Origin: Nocardia asteroides
GTDB taxonomy: Bacteria > Actinomycetota > Actinomycetes > Mycobacteriales > Mycobacteriaceae
Reading direction: 5' to 3'
NCBI RefSeq assembly: GCF_021183625.1
Contig: NZ_CP089214.1
Span: 4,712,001-4,776,000, forward strand
DNA: 64,000 nucleotides
In this document: positions 36,560-46,441 of the stretch, piece by piece
How positions within the stretch are numbered: position 1 is the first letter of the stretch
Layout of the letters: every line of letters begins with the position of its first letter
The notes under the pieces: model-generated
Seen by the model: only the letters and a program-made list of their open reading frames with translations
Databases searched by the model: none
Told to the model about the DNA's origin: nothing
Made by a program: the position numbers and the translations under genes

Positions 36560-37014
36560 GTGCTTCCCGCGTGCGCGGGGATGAGCCCGTTCAGCGGAAA
36601 CTGGTGCCGAGCAGGGATATGTGCTCCCCGCGCACGCGGGGATGAGCCCGCAGCGCAAGCGGATCGCAGAATTCCAATCCGGTGCTCCCCGCGCACGCGG
36701 GGATGAGCCCGGTGCGCCAGCGCGGCGACGGTGTACTGCTCCGTGCTCCCCGCGCACGCGGGGATGAGCCCGCCGGGCAGTTGGTCGCGCTCGGCGCGGG
36801 CCTGTGCTCCCCGCGCACGCGAGGATGAGCCCACGAGGTCGCCGCGCTGCGGGGCGCCGGTGACGTGCTCCCTGCGCACGCGGGGATGAGCCCGATCGGG
36901 GTCCAATAGCCGAGTGTCGGCAGTTGTGCTCCCCGCGCACGCGGGGATGAGCCAGCTGACACTTGAGCACCACGGCACAGTTGACGTGCTCCCCGCGCAT
37001 ACGGGGACGAGTCC
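36560..37014 (+). CRISPR. CRISPR array 1: 8 repeats, 7 spacers, no leader
   Basis: 29-nt type I-E repeats begin at 36560, 36621, 36682, 36743, 36804, 36865, 36926 and 36986; spacers are 32 nt, the last 31. The consensus starts GTGCTCCCCGCG, forms a CCCCGCG/CGCGGGG hairpin and ends GATGAGCCC. First and last repeats are the most altered (GTGCTTCCC with GTGCG; ATACGGGGACGAGTCC), and two inner ones carry single changes. The shared leader of the other arrays is absent upstream, so this looks like a decaying array that no longer acquires spacers. Repeat direction is the same as arrays 2 and 3. Confidence 0.97.
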
Positions 37015-37062
37015 CCGTCCGCTGAACCTCGTGGTCTACACCTCGCGTACTGGCGACCCCGC

Positions 37063-37491
37063 TCATCGCCGCGAGAGCGGGGGTTGTCCGTCGATCACCT
37101 CGGCCACCAGGTCGGACCACTGCGTCGCCAATCGGCCGACATCGAACCAGGCGGCGTGCAATGGCCCGGAACTGGCCGGCGGTTCGGCACACAACAGCCG
37201 CTCGGCGATGACGTGCGCAGCGGCCATGTCATCGATGACGAGTGCGCAAGTCGCTGCCTCCACGGCACCTACTCCGGCATGGCCGACAATCCATTCCGCG
37301 ATCTGGTCCCGCAGCACGCGGCGACTGTTGTCGCGCAGCTGATAGTGGCCGGGATAGCGCGCGCGGACGCGATGCATCTCAGCAAGCGCTCGAGCGCACT
37401 TCAGCAACAGTGTGACGTCGTCGCGAACGGGAACCCGGAAGGCGGTGGTGAGCTCCCGCCAGTGCGGGAGTCCGGGGCGCGACGCGGTCAT
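37063..37491 (-). CDS. DUF4254-like protein, last gene of a three-gene operon
   Basis: 142 aa from the ATG at 37491, which overlaps the preceding stop (ATGA). The segment LALAEMHRVRARYP-type helix, then RRVLRDQIAEWIV and VEAATCALVIDDMAAAHVIAERL resemble DUF4254, a family of all-helical actinobacterial proteins of unknown role. It ends 48 bp from CRISPR array 1. Neighbours are two tiny genes and a divergent XRE regulator. Confidence 0.65.
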   Translation of the reverse strand: MTASRPGLPHWRELTTAFRVPVRDDVTLLLKCARALAEMHRVRARYPGHYQLRDNSRRVLRDQIAEWIVGHAGVGAVEAATCALVIDDMAAAHVIAERLLCAEPPASSGPLHAAWFDVGRLATQWSDLVAEVIDGQPPLSRR

Positions 37492-37688
37492 GACAGCGGC
37501 GTGGACAGGCGGGCGAGCGCGGCCGCATAAGGCAGACATCGAGCCGGATCGTGACCCGCATGCCGGGTGAGTACGCTCGAAGCGTCCCAGCGCTGCAAGT
37601 CCGGCGGCAGCTCGTCACACCGGTAGGTGCGAATCCCGTCGACCAGACCGCGGTACCGCGCCGGGGCGACATCGCTCTGCTCGCTCAT
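37488..37688 (-). CDS. Small protein of unknown function
   Basis: 66 aa, linked by 4-nt overlaps to the genes on both sides, which is the main argument that it is real. It holds YRGLVDGIRTYRCDELPPDLQ and RHAGHDPARCLPYAAALA, with no membrane segment. No family recognised. Confidence 0.6.
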   Translation of the reverse strand: MSEQSDVAPARYRGLVDGIRTYRCDELPPDLQRWDASSVLTRHAGHDPARCLPYAAALARLSTPLS

Positions 37689-38008
37689 GAATGCTTCCCT
37701 GCCGCGGCTGCGCGCACTCGCCGAAGACCGCGATCGGGCGTCTGCGCAGTGCCAATCGCCTCCCGGTCTGCGGGAACCATGCGCTTGGCGCGAACCAGCA
37801 CGTCCTGCGCGGCCTTCTTGCGCGGGCAGTCCGCAGCGCGGCACGCTCGGTGTCGCCGCATCTCGCGATGCGCCTGTTCGACGGTGAAAGGCTGCTCTGG
37901 AACGGCGTGTAGCGCGTCCTGTCGCTCGGCCTCCACCCGGCCGATGATCTCGGCAGAGGAGGGACCGACATCCCTACGGCGCTGTGCAAACCAGTCTTCG
38001 AACCCCAT
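37685..38008 (-). CDS. Small Cys-containing protein of unknown function, first gene of the operon
   Basis: 107 aa from the ATG at 38008 with upstream AGGGGGA. The N-terminus MGFEDWFAQRRRDVG is followed by a helix and by HRACRAADCPRKKAAQDVLVRAKRMVP, where two Cys, two His and many basic residues could bind metal or nucleic acid. Longer readings extend into the space before the divergent regulator and are less likely. Function unknown; genes of this type often sit beside XRE regulators on actinobacterial mobile elements (inference). Confidence 0.6.
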   Translation of the reverse strand: MGFEDWFAQRRRDVGPSSAEIIGRVEAERQDALHAVPEQPFTVEQAHREMRRHRACRAADCPRKKAAQDVLVRAKRMVPADREAIGTAQTPDRGLRRVRAAAAGKHS

Positions 38009-38237
38009 TTGTGCGTCCCCCTGCGGTCGCGTCCAGATTTGGAGGCACCTACCACCGCGGTCTGCGATCAGGTCGCGTGGCTGATCGATTCGGAAGCCAA
38101 CGCGGGCGGCAGGGCCGGATTCGACGCTATGACCTGCGTAACACCGCTCCTGTCCCGAAAGGGCAGGGCTCATGCCCGAGCCGTCCGGCGTACCCTCGGC
38201 GGTGCATGGGTTGCCCGAGCGCGGAGGAGACGGCCCG

Positions 38238-39470
38238 ATGTCCGACCTGCCACCGAACGAAATCGGCCGCCGAATCCGGGAGATCCGGTTGTGGCGGGGT
38301 CTCAGCCTCGAAACCGCAGCTGGGCTGGCTGGCATCTCCTACGGTTACCTCGGCCGCGTCGAGCGCGGAGAGCAGGCCCTCTCCAAGCGCCGCACCCTCG
38401 AAGCGTTGGCGCAAGCGCTGCGGGTCGCGCCCTCCGAATTCAGCGGCCAACCGTGGGAGCACGGTGCCGGTCAGTCCGCTGACGCCTACGCGGGCCTGCT
38501 CGACATCGAAAGTGCCCTCGAGCGGTGCAAACTCGGCGATGACCCTGGCGGCTCGGTGCGGGAGTGGCCCGTCATCGACGCGGATCTTTCTGTGGCAGAA
38601 CGCTTACGGGAAGACACCGACTATCCGGCGGTGTGCACACTGGCTCCGGGGCTGCTCGTCGAACTCCATGCCGCCTACGTCCGCCGCCCAGACCTACGTG
38701 CCGAAGTGCTGGCCGGCCTCATTCGCTGCTATTACATCCTCGCCGCGACCACGAAACGCTTCGGCGTGCGCGGATTGCCGATCATGATGGTGAAGGCTGC
38801 GCAGTCGTGCGCCGAAGAACTGGAGTCCCCCGCGTGGATCGGGTTCACGGTCTGGCTGCGCGGGTCGATCTCCGGGTCCATGTCGCGAAGCCGGCAATAC
38901 GAACGATGTGTGGCTACAGCTGATCGGATCGCCCCACACCTCGATGACGATGAGGTGGTGCAGGCGTACGGGATGCTCAATCTCTCGGCAGCCTTGGCGG
39001 CGGCCGTCCAAGACGATCGGTCGACGGCCGAGACTCATCTCGCCGAAGCGGAAGCCGTGGCTCAGCGGATGGAACGAGACGTGGGCGGTTTCGGGCGGCT
39101 GTGGTTCGGACGCACCAACGTGCACATTTGGCGGGCCTCGATCGGGATCGAACTCGGTGACGGCGTCGCGGCGGTCGAGCGCACGGGCGGCATCCCTGTC
39201 GACTCGATCCCGTCGGCGTCGCGGCGCGCCAACTTTTACTCGGAAGCGGCACGCGTGCTGCTGGCAGAGCCGCCTTATCGTAGTCGAGGGTTGGACATGC
39301 TACTGAAGGCGGAATCTATTGCGCAGCTGCAGGTTCGTGGTGATTTTTTCGTTCGCGAAGCTGTGGCCGACCAATTGCGGACGGCTCGGCGTGATGCGGG
39401 CGGGCGGAACCTGCGTGGTCTCGCGTGGCGGTTGGGGATTGTGCCGGAACAAGGAGCACACTTCAACTGA
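38238..39470 (+). CDS. XRE-family helix-turn-helix regulator with helical repeat domain
   Basis: 410 aa from the ATG at 38238 behind GGAGGAGA. The N-terminal XRE domain is at about 5-65 (IGRRIREIRLWRGLSLETAAGLAGISYGYLGRVERGEQAL). The rest is a long helical, TPR-like domain of the kind seen in many actinobacterial XRE proteins that sense a peptide or small ligand. It is divergent from the three-gene operon and lies between CRISPR arrays 1 and 2. It may regulate that operon; control of the CRISPR genes is possible but unsupported. Confidence 0.85.
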   Translation: MSDLPPNEIGRRIREIRLWRGLSLETAAGLAGISYGYLGRVERGEQALSKRRTLEALAQALRVAPSEFSGQPWEHGAGQSADAYAGLLDIESALERCKLGDDPGGSVREWPVIDADLSVAERLREDTDYPAVCTLAPGLLVELHAAYVRRPDLRAEVLAGLIRCYYILAATTKRFGVRGLPIMMVKAAQSCAEELESPAWIGFTVWLRGSISGSMSRSRQYERCVATADRIAPHLDDDEVVQAYGMLNLSAALAAAVQDDRSTAETHLAEAEAVAQRMERDVGGFGRLWFGRTNVHIWRASIGIELGDGVAAVERTGGIPVDSIPSASRRANFYSEAARVLLAEPPYRSRGLDMLLKAESIAQLQVRGDFFVREAVADQLRTARRDAGGRNLRGLAWRLGIVPEQGAHFN

Positions 39471-39680
39471 CTGCCTAGTGGCGCGGGCGGTGTCGTGCTC
39501 TTAGTGCCTGTGCCCACTGGTGCGTTTAGTCCGGCTAAGGTTCGGGCGCGCGATCTATTCTGGCGTGGACGCAGTATCGGTGGACTGGGCGTAGAGTCCA
39601 CCCGCCCATGCCGGGTGTGGGTGGCGGGTAGGGGAAAGTGTCGCAGTCGGTCAGATGTCCGATTGAAAGGAGGGGCGGAT

Positions 39681-39733
39681 CGAAAGTGAATGGGTAACTC
39701 TGTTACCCGACGTTGCGCCGCAGGTCAGGAAGT
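39681..39733 (+). promoter_or_regulatory. Leader of CRISPR array 2
   Basis: GAAAGTGAATGGGTAAC starts 52 bp before the first repeat, an inverted repeat GGGTAAC-TCT-GTTACCC covers 39692-39708, and GGTCAGGAAGT abuts the repeat. All three elements recur at the same distances before array 3, and two of them before the single repeat behind cas2. The 260 bp between the XRE gene and array 2 hold no gene. Confidence 0.85.
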
Positions 39734-41716
39734 GTGCTCCCCGCGCACGCGGGGATGAGCCCTCTGCTCTACGCCGTAGAACACTTCCCCCTCTGTGCTC
39801 CCCGCGCACGCGGGGATGAGCCCCCTCCGATTGCCTCGGCCGCGGAGCCCATCTTGTGCTCCCCGCGCACGCGGGGATGAGCCCACGAGGGTGTGCACGG
39901 CCCCGCCGAGGTCGAAGTGCTCCCCGCGCACGCGGGGATGAGCCCCCATCCGGCGGCGGTGGCGTGGTCGGCGGTGGGTGCTCCCCGCGCACGCGGGGAT
40001 GAGCCCCCCTTGCTGCCATCCGCGAAGATGCCCGTGCCGTGCTCCCCGCGCACGCGGGGATGAGCCCCGTTCCTTGTCGACGACGTCGAGCTCCAGGTTG
40101 TGCTCCCCGCGCACGCGGGGATGAGCCCGGTCGCACGATCGGCATCGAGGCGGCCAACGAGTGCTCCCCGCGCACGCGGGGATGAGCCCTCGGCCGGATT
40201 CGCCACCAGCCTGGACACCTAGTGCTCCCCGCGCACGCGGGGATGAGCCCGTCGAGAGCAACGGCAGCGACGGCGTGGTGATGTGCTCCCCGCGCACGCG
40301 GGGATGAGCCCCGTGTCGGCCTCCGCCAGCGCGGCACGAGCGGGTGCTCCCCGCGCACGCGGGGATGAGCCCTCGCTCTTTCCGAGCCCGACCCCAAAGA
40401 GGACGTGCTCCCCGCGCACGCGGGGATGAGCCCCGCTCGGGGTACCACCAGCGCAGAGCGTGGTGGTGCTCCCCGCGCACGCGGGGATGAGCCCCTCGGG
40501 ATGCCCGAGCCGCTGGCCGCCGCTTTGTGCTCCCCGCGCACGCGGGGATGAGCCCCCCGAGAGGCCCGCCCGCCATGCCCGACCTTCGTGCTCCCCGCGC
40601 ACGCGGGGATGAGCCCGCCAGCGAGCGCCGGTCGCTGGCGCACATCCGGTGCTCCCCGCGCGCGCGGGGATGAGCCCTCATCCAGGTCCACCCGGTCGTC
40701 CGGCTCGACGTGCTCCCCGCGCACGCGGGGATGAGCCCTTGTCCACCAGCCCATCGATCTCGACCAGCTCGTGCTCCCCGCGCACGCGGGGATGAGCCCC
40801 CGGCTGCCTTGGTGGCGCACCTGGTCACCGGGTGCTCCCCGCGCACGCGGGGATGAGCCCCGGGCCGCCGGCCGCGCGATCAAGTACCTGACGTGCTCCC
40901 CGCGCACGCGGGGATGAGCCCGCCGTGTCCCCCTCGGTCGGTACCTGGATCGGGTGCTCCCCGCGCACGCGGGGATGAGCCCAGCCCACCCCACGAGCCC
41001 GCGGCGAACGGGTCGTGCTCCCCGCGCAGGCGGGGATGAGCCCATCTCCTGCGCCTGCACGGCGGTGCCGACGGTGTGCTCCCCGCGCACGCGGGGATGA
41101 GCCCTCCTGGTGGGTCTCGAGGAACGAGTCCTTGTCGTGCTCCCCGCGCACGCGGGGATGAGCCCGCGGCGCTGCGGCACCGGCCCGGCGCGCTGGAGTG
41201 CTCCCCGCGCACGCGGGGATGAACCCGGCTGGCTGGTCTCGCTCAACGGCAAGCTCACGTGCTCCCCGCGCACGCGGGGATGAGCCCAGGGCCTTGGCTT
41301 CGGGATCCCGGACCCCGACGTGCTCCCCGCGCACGCGGGGGATGAGCCCCGGGATCGCTCGCCCGGCAATGGCGGCGGCGTGTGCTCCCCGCGCACGCGG
41401 GGATGAGCCCAGGTCGGCGAGGCGGGCGTGGGGGCTGGTGGCGTGCTCCCCGCGCACGCGGGGATGAGCCCTCCGGCGGCAATGAGGCCGTGGGCCTGCT
41501 GCAGTGCTCCCCGCGCACGCGGGGATGAGCCCTGCCGCAAGGTGCCCAAGCCCGACGACAAGTCGTGCTCCCCGCGCCTGCGGGGATGAGCCCTTGTGCG
41601 GGAACTGGGAGTCTTCGGCTTTCGCGTGCTCCCCCGTGCCTGCGGGGATGAGCCCGAGTAGATCCTGAAGGTCTACAACGGCGACGTATGCTCCCTGCGA
41701 CTGCGGGGCAAAGCCC
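39734..41716 (+). CRISPR. CRISPR array 2: 33 repeats, 32 spacers
   Basis: 29-nt repeats at a strict 61-nt period from 39734 to 41320, then 41382, 41443, 41504, 41565, 41626 and 41688. Spacers are 32 nt. Most repeats are identical to the array 1 consensus (CGCACGCG centre). Variants: 40649 (CGCGCGCG), 41015 (CGCAGGCG), 41198 (GATGAACCC), 41320 (one extra G), 41565 (CGCCTGCG), 41626 (30 nt), 41688 (strongly altered). Decay increases with distance from the leader, as expected for old ends. It lies 322 bp ahead of cas3 and should be the main adapting array. Confidence 0.99.
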
Positions 41717-42038
41717 GGGCTAGACAAGCATCGCTGCGGTCCGGGTCAGGTGGCTTCTCCGCCCGTGGGACGACAGCTCGCGCGCGACGCTGCACCGGAT
41801 CGCACTATCGCACGGGGCCGACAGCTCGCATGGTTTGCGTATCAACAACGGTCGTGTCGCAGCGCGTGCCAACATCTCTGCGATATCGGACATTTCGCAC
41901 CTCGGGAAGCGGTCATTCGATGGACAGCCGTGATCCGTGGCGATTGCTACTCTCACCGCTGCAGAGCACCGCGAATCGCTGGTCTCCGCACTTGTCGGTG
42001 GTGGGCTTTATCGTCGCGACCATCCGAAGGGGGGATAG
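41717..42038 (+). other. Spacer region between CRISPR array 2 and cas3
   Basis: 322 bp. It should hold the cas promoter; no clear -35/-10 pair with normal spacing was seen. Short reading frames here have no family features. The GGGGGAT before the cas3 ATG is the ribosome-binding site. Confidence 0.5.
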
Positions 42039-44789
42039 ATGCTGAGCAGCGCAACGATGTCGGCGTGGGCGAAGACCGACCGTGACGGCGGTCGGCTGTC
42101 GCTCGTCCGTCATCTCGCAGACTCCGCCGAGGTTGCGAAGCTCGTATGGGACGAATGGCTACCTCCACATACCCGCCGTGCGATGTCCGCGAATCTCGGT
42201 GACGAGGAGGGCCGCGCCGTCCTGTGCTGGCTCGCGGCCGTGCACGATCTCGGCAAGCTGACCCCCGCCTTCGCGTGCCAGGTGCGCGATCTGGCCGAGA
42301 CCATGGCGGATCGCGGTCTGAAGTTCCCAGCTGCTCTCAGCAATCGAAAAGCGTTGCCGCACGGTCTCGCCGGGCAGGTAGCAATCACAGCGGTGTTGGT
42401 CGAGCGGGGTTGGACGAAAGCAGCAGCCGATTCGTTCGGCGTGGTGGTCGGCAGCCACCACGGTGTCCCGCCGACCGAGCGGGAGGCAGACAGCGGCGCG
42501 AACCAAATCGACCTGCTCGGCCGCGCCGAGTGGGACAAGTCGCGGCGCGAACTGCTGGACTTCGTGACCGAGCGGACGGCGGGCTGGGACCGGGTGGACC
42601 GGTGGCGGCACTCCCCGCTGTCGCTGACCCAGCAGGCGCTGTTCACCGCGGCCGTGATCGTCGCGGACTGGATCGCAAGTAACCAGGACCTCTTCCCGCT
42701 GGACGAAGCGCGGGCTTCGAGCACCGCGGCCCCGCTGGCCTGGCAGGTGCTCGGTCTGCCGCCGCCGTGGTTACCGCAGCCGGTGCCGTTGCAAAACATT
42801 TCGGAAGTTCAGCGTTTCGTTCGAAGCAGGTTCGGGTGGCCCGAGTCGGTGCAGGCGCGACCGCTGCAAGCGGAGTGCGTGCGGCTCGCGGCCGCGCTGC
42901 CTGAGCCGGGGCTGATGGTGGTCGAGGCGCCCATGGGGGAGGGGAAGACGGAGGCGGCGCTGGCCGCGGCAGAGCTGCTCGCGCAGCGGTTCGGATTCGG
43001 GGGAGTGTTCGTGGCGCTGCCGACGATGGCGACCTCGGACGCAATGTTCGGTCGCGTCCACCGCTGGGTGGAGAATTTGCCCGATACCCCATCCACAATG
43101 TTCCTGGCGCACGGCCGCGCGGCCCTGAACAAGGACTTCGCCGAGTTGCGCAGTGCGGGATTCGATTCCATCGGTGTCGACTGCGTCGACAGCGGGGTCA
43201 CCGCCCACGCCTGGTACGTGGGTAAGAAGGGACCGCTCGCCGATATCGTCGTCGGGACCATTGATCAGGTGTTGCGCGCCGCACTGAAGACGCGGCACGT
43301 CATGCTTCGCCACCTCGGGCTCGCGAACAAGGTCGTCATCGTCGACGAGGTGCACGCGGCCGACAGCTATATGTCGACCTACCTGTGCCGGGCACTGGAG
43401 TGGCTGGGTGCGTACCGGGTCCCGGTCATCCTGCTTTCCGCGACACTGCCGCCCGCCCAGCGCGATCTGCTGGTGCGTGCCTACCAGCGCGGTCGGGGAG
43501 ATGTCGAGTGCGCGATCGAGGCCGAAGCCGGCTACCCGGCGGTCACGGTATGGCCGCATTCCGAACTCGGTGGCCCTGTCGCCGCCTCCGGTCGATCGAT
43601 CGCCGGCATCGCGATCGAGCCGATCGAGGACGACGCGAGCGGGCTTGCCAACCGGCTCCGCGCCGAGCTGGCCGCCGGTGGCGTCGCCGGAGTCGTGTGC
43701 AACACGGTGGCGCGGGCGCAGGAGACCTATACCGCCCTGGTGGACGGCGGATTCGAGGAGGCGGAGGTGCTGCTGGTGCACTCCCGCTTCGTCGCGGGGC
43801 ACCGCGCCGAGCTGGAGGAAAAGTTGCGGGCGGCGCTTGGGCCGGCGGGCGGCGGTGCGCGGCGACCGGCCCGGTTCGTCGTGGTCGGTACCCAGGTGAT
43901 CGAGCAGTCGCTCGACATCGACGTCGACCTGCTGGTGACCGACCTGGCACCGGTCGACCTGATGTTGCAGCGGATCGGGCGGCTGCACCGCCATCGCCGC
44001 GACGGTCGGCCGACCGCGGTCGCGCGGCCGCGCTGTCTGGTTCGCGGCGCGGACTGGAACGCCGTCCCGCCCGAGCCGGTGCGCGGTTCGGAGGCCGTCT
44101 ACGGACTGTCCCGGCTGCTGCGGGCTGCCCTGGTGCTGAGCCTGTCGACGGGCCGCTCCGTCACGGTGCCCGATGACGTGCCCGGTCTGGTCGCCGCAGC
44201 GTACGACGAGAAGGTCGATCCCCCGATCGAATGGTCTGACACGATCCGCTCGGCGGACGAGGCTTGGGCCGATCACACCGCGAAACAGCAGCGGAAGGCA
44301 CGTGACTACCTGCTCCCGGGACCGGCGAGCGAGAACCCCACTGTGGCCGGGTGGCTCGCGCACGCCATCCCCGACGACGCCGAGGGCGTCGGCGGTCAGG
44401 CACAGGTCCGGGACGCCGAGGACAGCCTGGAGGCGATCGTTGTGCAGCGCTGCGGCTCGGCGGTATGTGCCCTCGAACAGGTTCCCAAGATCGGTGGCAC
44501 CCCCGTGCCGACCGAGACCGAACCACCGTCATGGCTGGCGAAGAAGCTCGCCGCCTCCACGATCCGGCTCCCCGCCTACCTGACCCGATACGGACGGAAG
44601 GAGCGAATGATCCGCGCACTCGAGGACACCTGGTATCCGGGCTGGCAGCGGAGTCACTGGCTGGCCGGCGAGCTGGTGCTGGAACTCGACGCGGACGGCG
44701 TGGCGAACCTGGTCGGGTACGACCTGCGCTACGACCCGCTGCTCGGACTGCTCGCCGTCCCGGCGGCCGAGGATCGGAGTACGCCGTGA
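42039..44789 (+). CDS. cas3: CRISPR-associated helicase-nuclease Cas3 (type I-E)
   Basis: 916 aa single-chain Cas3 with HD nuclease then SF2 helicase. HD residues: His69-Asp70 (AAVHDLGK) and His140-His141 (GSHHG). Walker A GEGKT at 300-304; DEVH box 436-439; SATLP motif III behind it; later QVIEQSLDIDVDLLVTD and QRIGRLHRH are motifs V and VI. It is recruited by Cascade to the displaced strand of foreign DNA and degrades it. The next gene overlaps by 4 nt (GTGA). All key residues seen are intact, so interference is probably functional. Confidence 0.97.
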   Translation: MLSSATMSAWAKTDRDGGRLSLVRHLADSAEVAKLVWDEWLPPHTRRAMSANLGDEEGRAVLCWLAAVHDLGKLTPAFACQVRDLAETMADRGLKFPAALSNRKALPHGLAGQVAITAVLVERGWTKAAADSFGVVVGSHHGVPPTEREADSGANQIDLLGRAEWDKSRRELLDFVTERTAGWDRVDRWRHSPLSLTQQALFTAAVIVADWIASNQDLFPLDEARASSTAAPLAWQVLGLPPPWLPQPVPLQNISEVQRFVRSRFGWPESVQARPLQAECVRLAAALPEPGLMVVEAPMGEGKTEAALAAAELLAQRFGFGGVFVALPTMATSDAMFGRVHRWVENLPDTPSTMFLAHGRAALNKDFAELRSAGFDSIGVDCVDSGVTAHAWYVGKKGPLADIVVGTIDQVLRAALKTRHVMLRHLGLANKVVIVDEVHAADSYMSTYLCRALEWLGAYRVPVILLSATLPPAQRDLLVRAYQRGRGDVECAIEAEAGYPAVTVWPHSELGGPVAASGRSIAGIAIEPIEDDASGLANRLRAELAAGGVAGVVCNTVARAQETYTALVDGGFEEAEVLLVHSRFVAGHRAELEEKLRAALGPAGGGARRPARFVVVGTQVIEQSLDIDVDLLVTDLAPVDLMLQRIGRLHRHRRDGRPTAVARPRCLVRGADWNAVPPEPVRGSEAVYGLSRLLRAALVLSLSTGRSVTVPDDVPGLVAAAYDEKVDPPIEWSDTIRSADEAWADHTAKQQRKARDYLLPGPASENPTVAGWLAHAIPDDAEGVGGQAQVRDAEDSLEAIVVQRCGSAVCALEQVPKIGGTPVPTETEPPSWLAKKLAASTIRLPAYLTRYGRKERMIRALEDTWYPGWQRSHWLAGELVLELDADGVANLVGYDLRYDPLLGLLAVPAAEDRSTP

Positions 44790-46441
44790 CGGACGAGTAC
44801 CGGTTCGACCTCCTCGATGAACCGTGGATTCTCGCCACCGACACCGCGGGCAGGCTGCGTGAGGTTTCGCTGCGACAGGTGTTCCGCGACGCCCACGAAT
44901 TGAGCGCCTTGGCGGGAGAACTCCCCACCCAGGAGTTCGCGATCCTGCGACTGCTCCTGGCCATCCTGCACCGCAGCATTCACGAACGAGCCGGAACCGC
45001 TGTCGAGGTCTGGGCCGGGCTGTGGCAGGAGTGGCCTGCCGCCGAGATCGACGCCTACCTGCTCCGTTACCGGCACCGCTTCCAGCTCTTCGACGCGAAC
45101 GAGCCGTTCTTGCAGGTGGCCGAGCTTCGGTCGAGTAAGGACGCAGTCAGTTCGCTCGACAAAGTGATTGCCGACATCCCCAACGGCAGCAAATACTTCA
45201 CCACCCGCGCCGGGCGCGCGATCGACCGCATCGGAGCAGCCGAGGCGGCCCGCTGGCTGGTCCATGCGCATGCCTTCGATCCGTCCGGGATCAAGACCGG
45301 CGCAGCCGGCGACGACCGGGTCAAGGGCGGCCGCGGCTATCCGATCGGAATCGCGTGGGCAGGTGGGCTCGGTGGTGTCTACCTGGAAGGCAGTAACCTC
45401 CGGCAGACGCTGCTGCTCAACCTCGTCCTGACCGACCCGAGCGGGGAACGCCACCAGCAGATCGGTGTCCCGCCCTGGGAGCGCGCGGCCGATGGCCCCG
45501 CCGTCCGGAAGGACCCGGGCCCGCACGGCCCGGTCGAACTGTTGACCTGGCAGAGCCGCCGGGTGCGCCTCGTCCGGGACGGCGACGAGGTCACCGGTCT
45601 CGTGCTCTGCAACGGAGACGCGCTGGAACCGTTCAATCAGCAGCTGCTCGAGCCCATGACTGCGTGGCGCTACAGCGAGATCCAGTCGAAGAAGGCAGGC
45701 AGGGCGCGGCACTATCCGCTGCTGCACGATCCGGATCGCTCGCTCTGGCGCGGGTTGCGTTCCCTGTTGAGCGATGTAGCGAACTCGGCCCCCACCGCCG
45801 GGCGCGGAATCGCACCGGGCGTGGTCGAGTGGGCGGGGCTGTTGACGGCACGGGGCGTGATCCCGCGAACCCATCCGATTCGCCTGCACGCCACCGGGAT
45901 GCACTACATCAACAATGTCTCGATCGTCGGCGACATCATCGACGATGCGATCGGGTTCTCCGCCGCGATGCTGGCCGACAACCCCGCGCTGCGGACCTGC
46001 GCGGTGAACGCCGTACAGCTCGCCGAGGACTGCGTCTACGAACTGGGACGGCTCGCGGCGAACCTGGCGATCGCGGCCGGTGGTGAGACGGACGGGCCGA
46101 CCGCGCGGGCGAAGGAGCTCGGCTACTACACCCTCGAAGATCCTTACCGGCGGTGGCTGCGCGGACTCGACCCGCACGCCACCGACCTGTCGGACTCCGC
46201 CGTCGAATGGCAGCGCGTGGTCGGGCGCATCGTGCACGGCCTCGGCGATGAACTCATCACTGCGGCCGGGCAACCGGCATGGGTCGGCCGCGAAGCGAAC
46301 AAGCGGTGGGTCGACTCCGGGCAGGCTGATCTCTGGTTCCGCGACAAGCTCCGCGAACTGCTGCCCGTCGCGTTCACCGCACCGGCCACCCCCGAGAAAG
46401 GAAAGGCGACCGATGACGAACGTGTCGATGTCGTTTGGTGA
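44786..46441 (+). CDS. casA: Cascade large subunit Cse1/CasA (Cas8e)
   Basis: 551 aa, GTG start overlapping the cas3 stop. FDLLDEPWILATDTAG at the N-terminus is the Cse1 signature; further along are ELPTQEFAILRLLLAILHR and GVPPWE. Cas8e reads the PAM and recruits Cas3. Its 3' end overlaps cse2 by 29 nt. Confidence 0.95.
   Translation: MTDEYRFDLLDEPWILATDTAGRLREVSLRQVFRDAHELSALAGELPTQEFAILRLLLAILHRSIHERAGTAVEVWAGLWQEWPAAEIDAYLLRYRHRFQLFDANEPFLQVAELRSSKDAVSSLDKVIADIPNGSKYFTTRAGRAIDRIGAAEAARWLVHAHAFDPSGIKTGAAGDDRVKGGRGYPIGIAWAGGLGGVYLEGSNLRQTLLLNLVLTDPSGERHQQIGVPPWERAADGPAVRKDPGPHGPVELLTWQSRRVRLVRDGDEVTGLVLCNGDALEPFNQQLLEPMTAWRYSEIQSKKAGRARHYPLLHDPDRSLWRGLRSLLSDVANSAPTAGRGIAPGVVEWAGLLTARGVIPRTHPIRLHATGMHYINNVSIVGDIIDDAIGFSAAMLADNPALRTCAVNAVQLAEDCVYELGRLAANLAIAAGGETDGPTARAKELGYYTLEDPYRRWLRGLDPHATDLSDSAVEWQRVVGRIVHGLGDELITAAGQPAWVGREANKRWVDSGQADLWFRDKLRELLPVAFTAPATPEKGKATDDERVDVVW

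Noticed and set aside
36438..36978. N-terminal extension of the DUF2637-type protein into array 1
   Set aside because: The extra 180 residues are translated CRISPR repeats; the ATG at 36438 has a ribosome-binding site.
39651..41727. Long minus-strand reading frames (up to 636 aa) through CRISPR array 2, and similar ones in arrays 1 and 3
   Set aside because: They read GSSPRARGA / LIPACAGST units, the translation of the CRISPR repeats; no protein is supported.
41750..42085. Short frames between array 2 and cas3
   Set aside because: No homology features, weak starts, and overlap with cas3.
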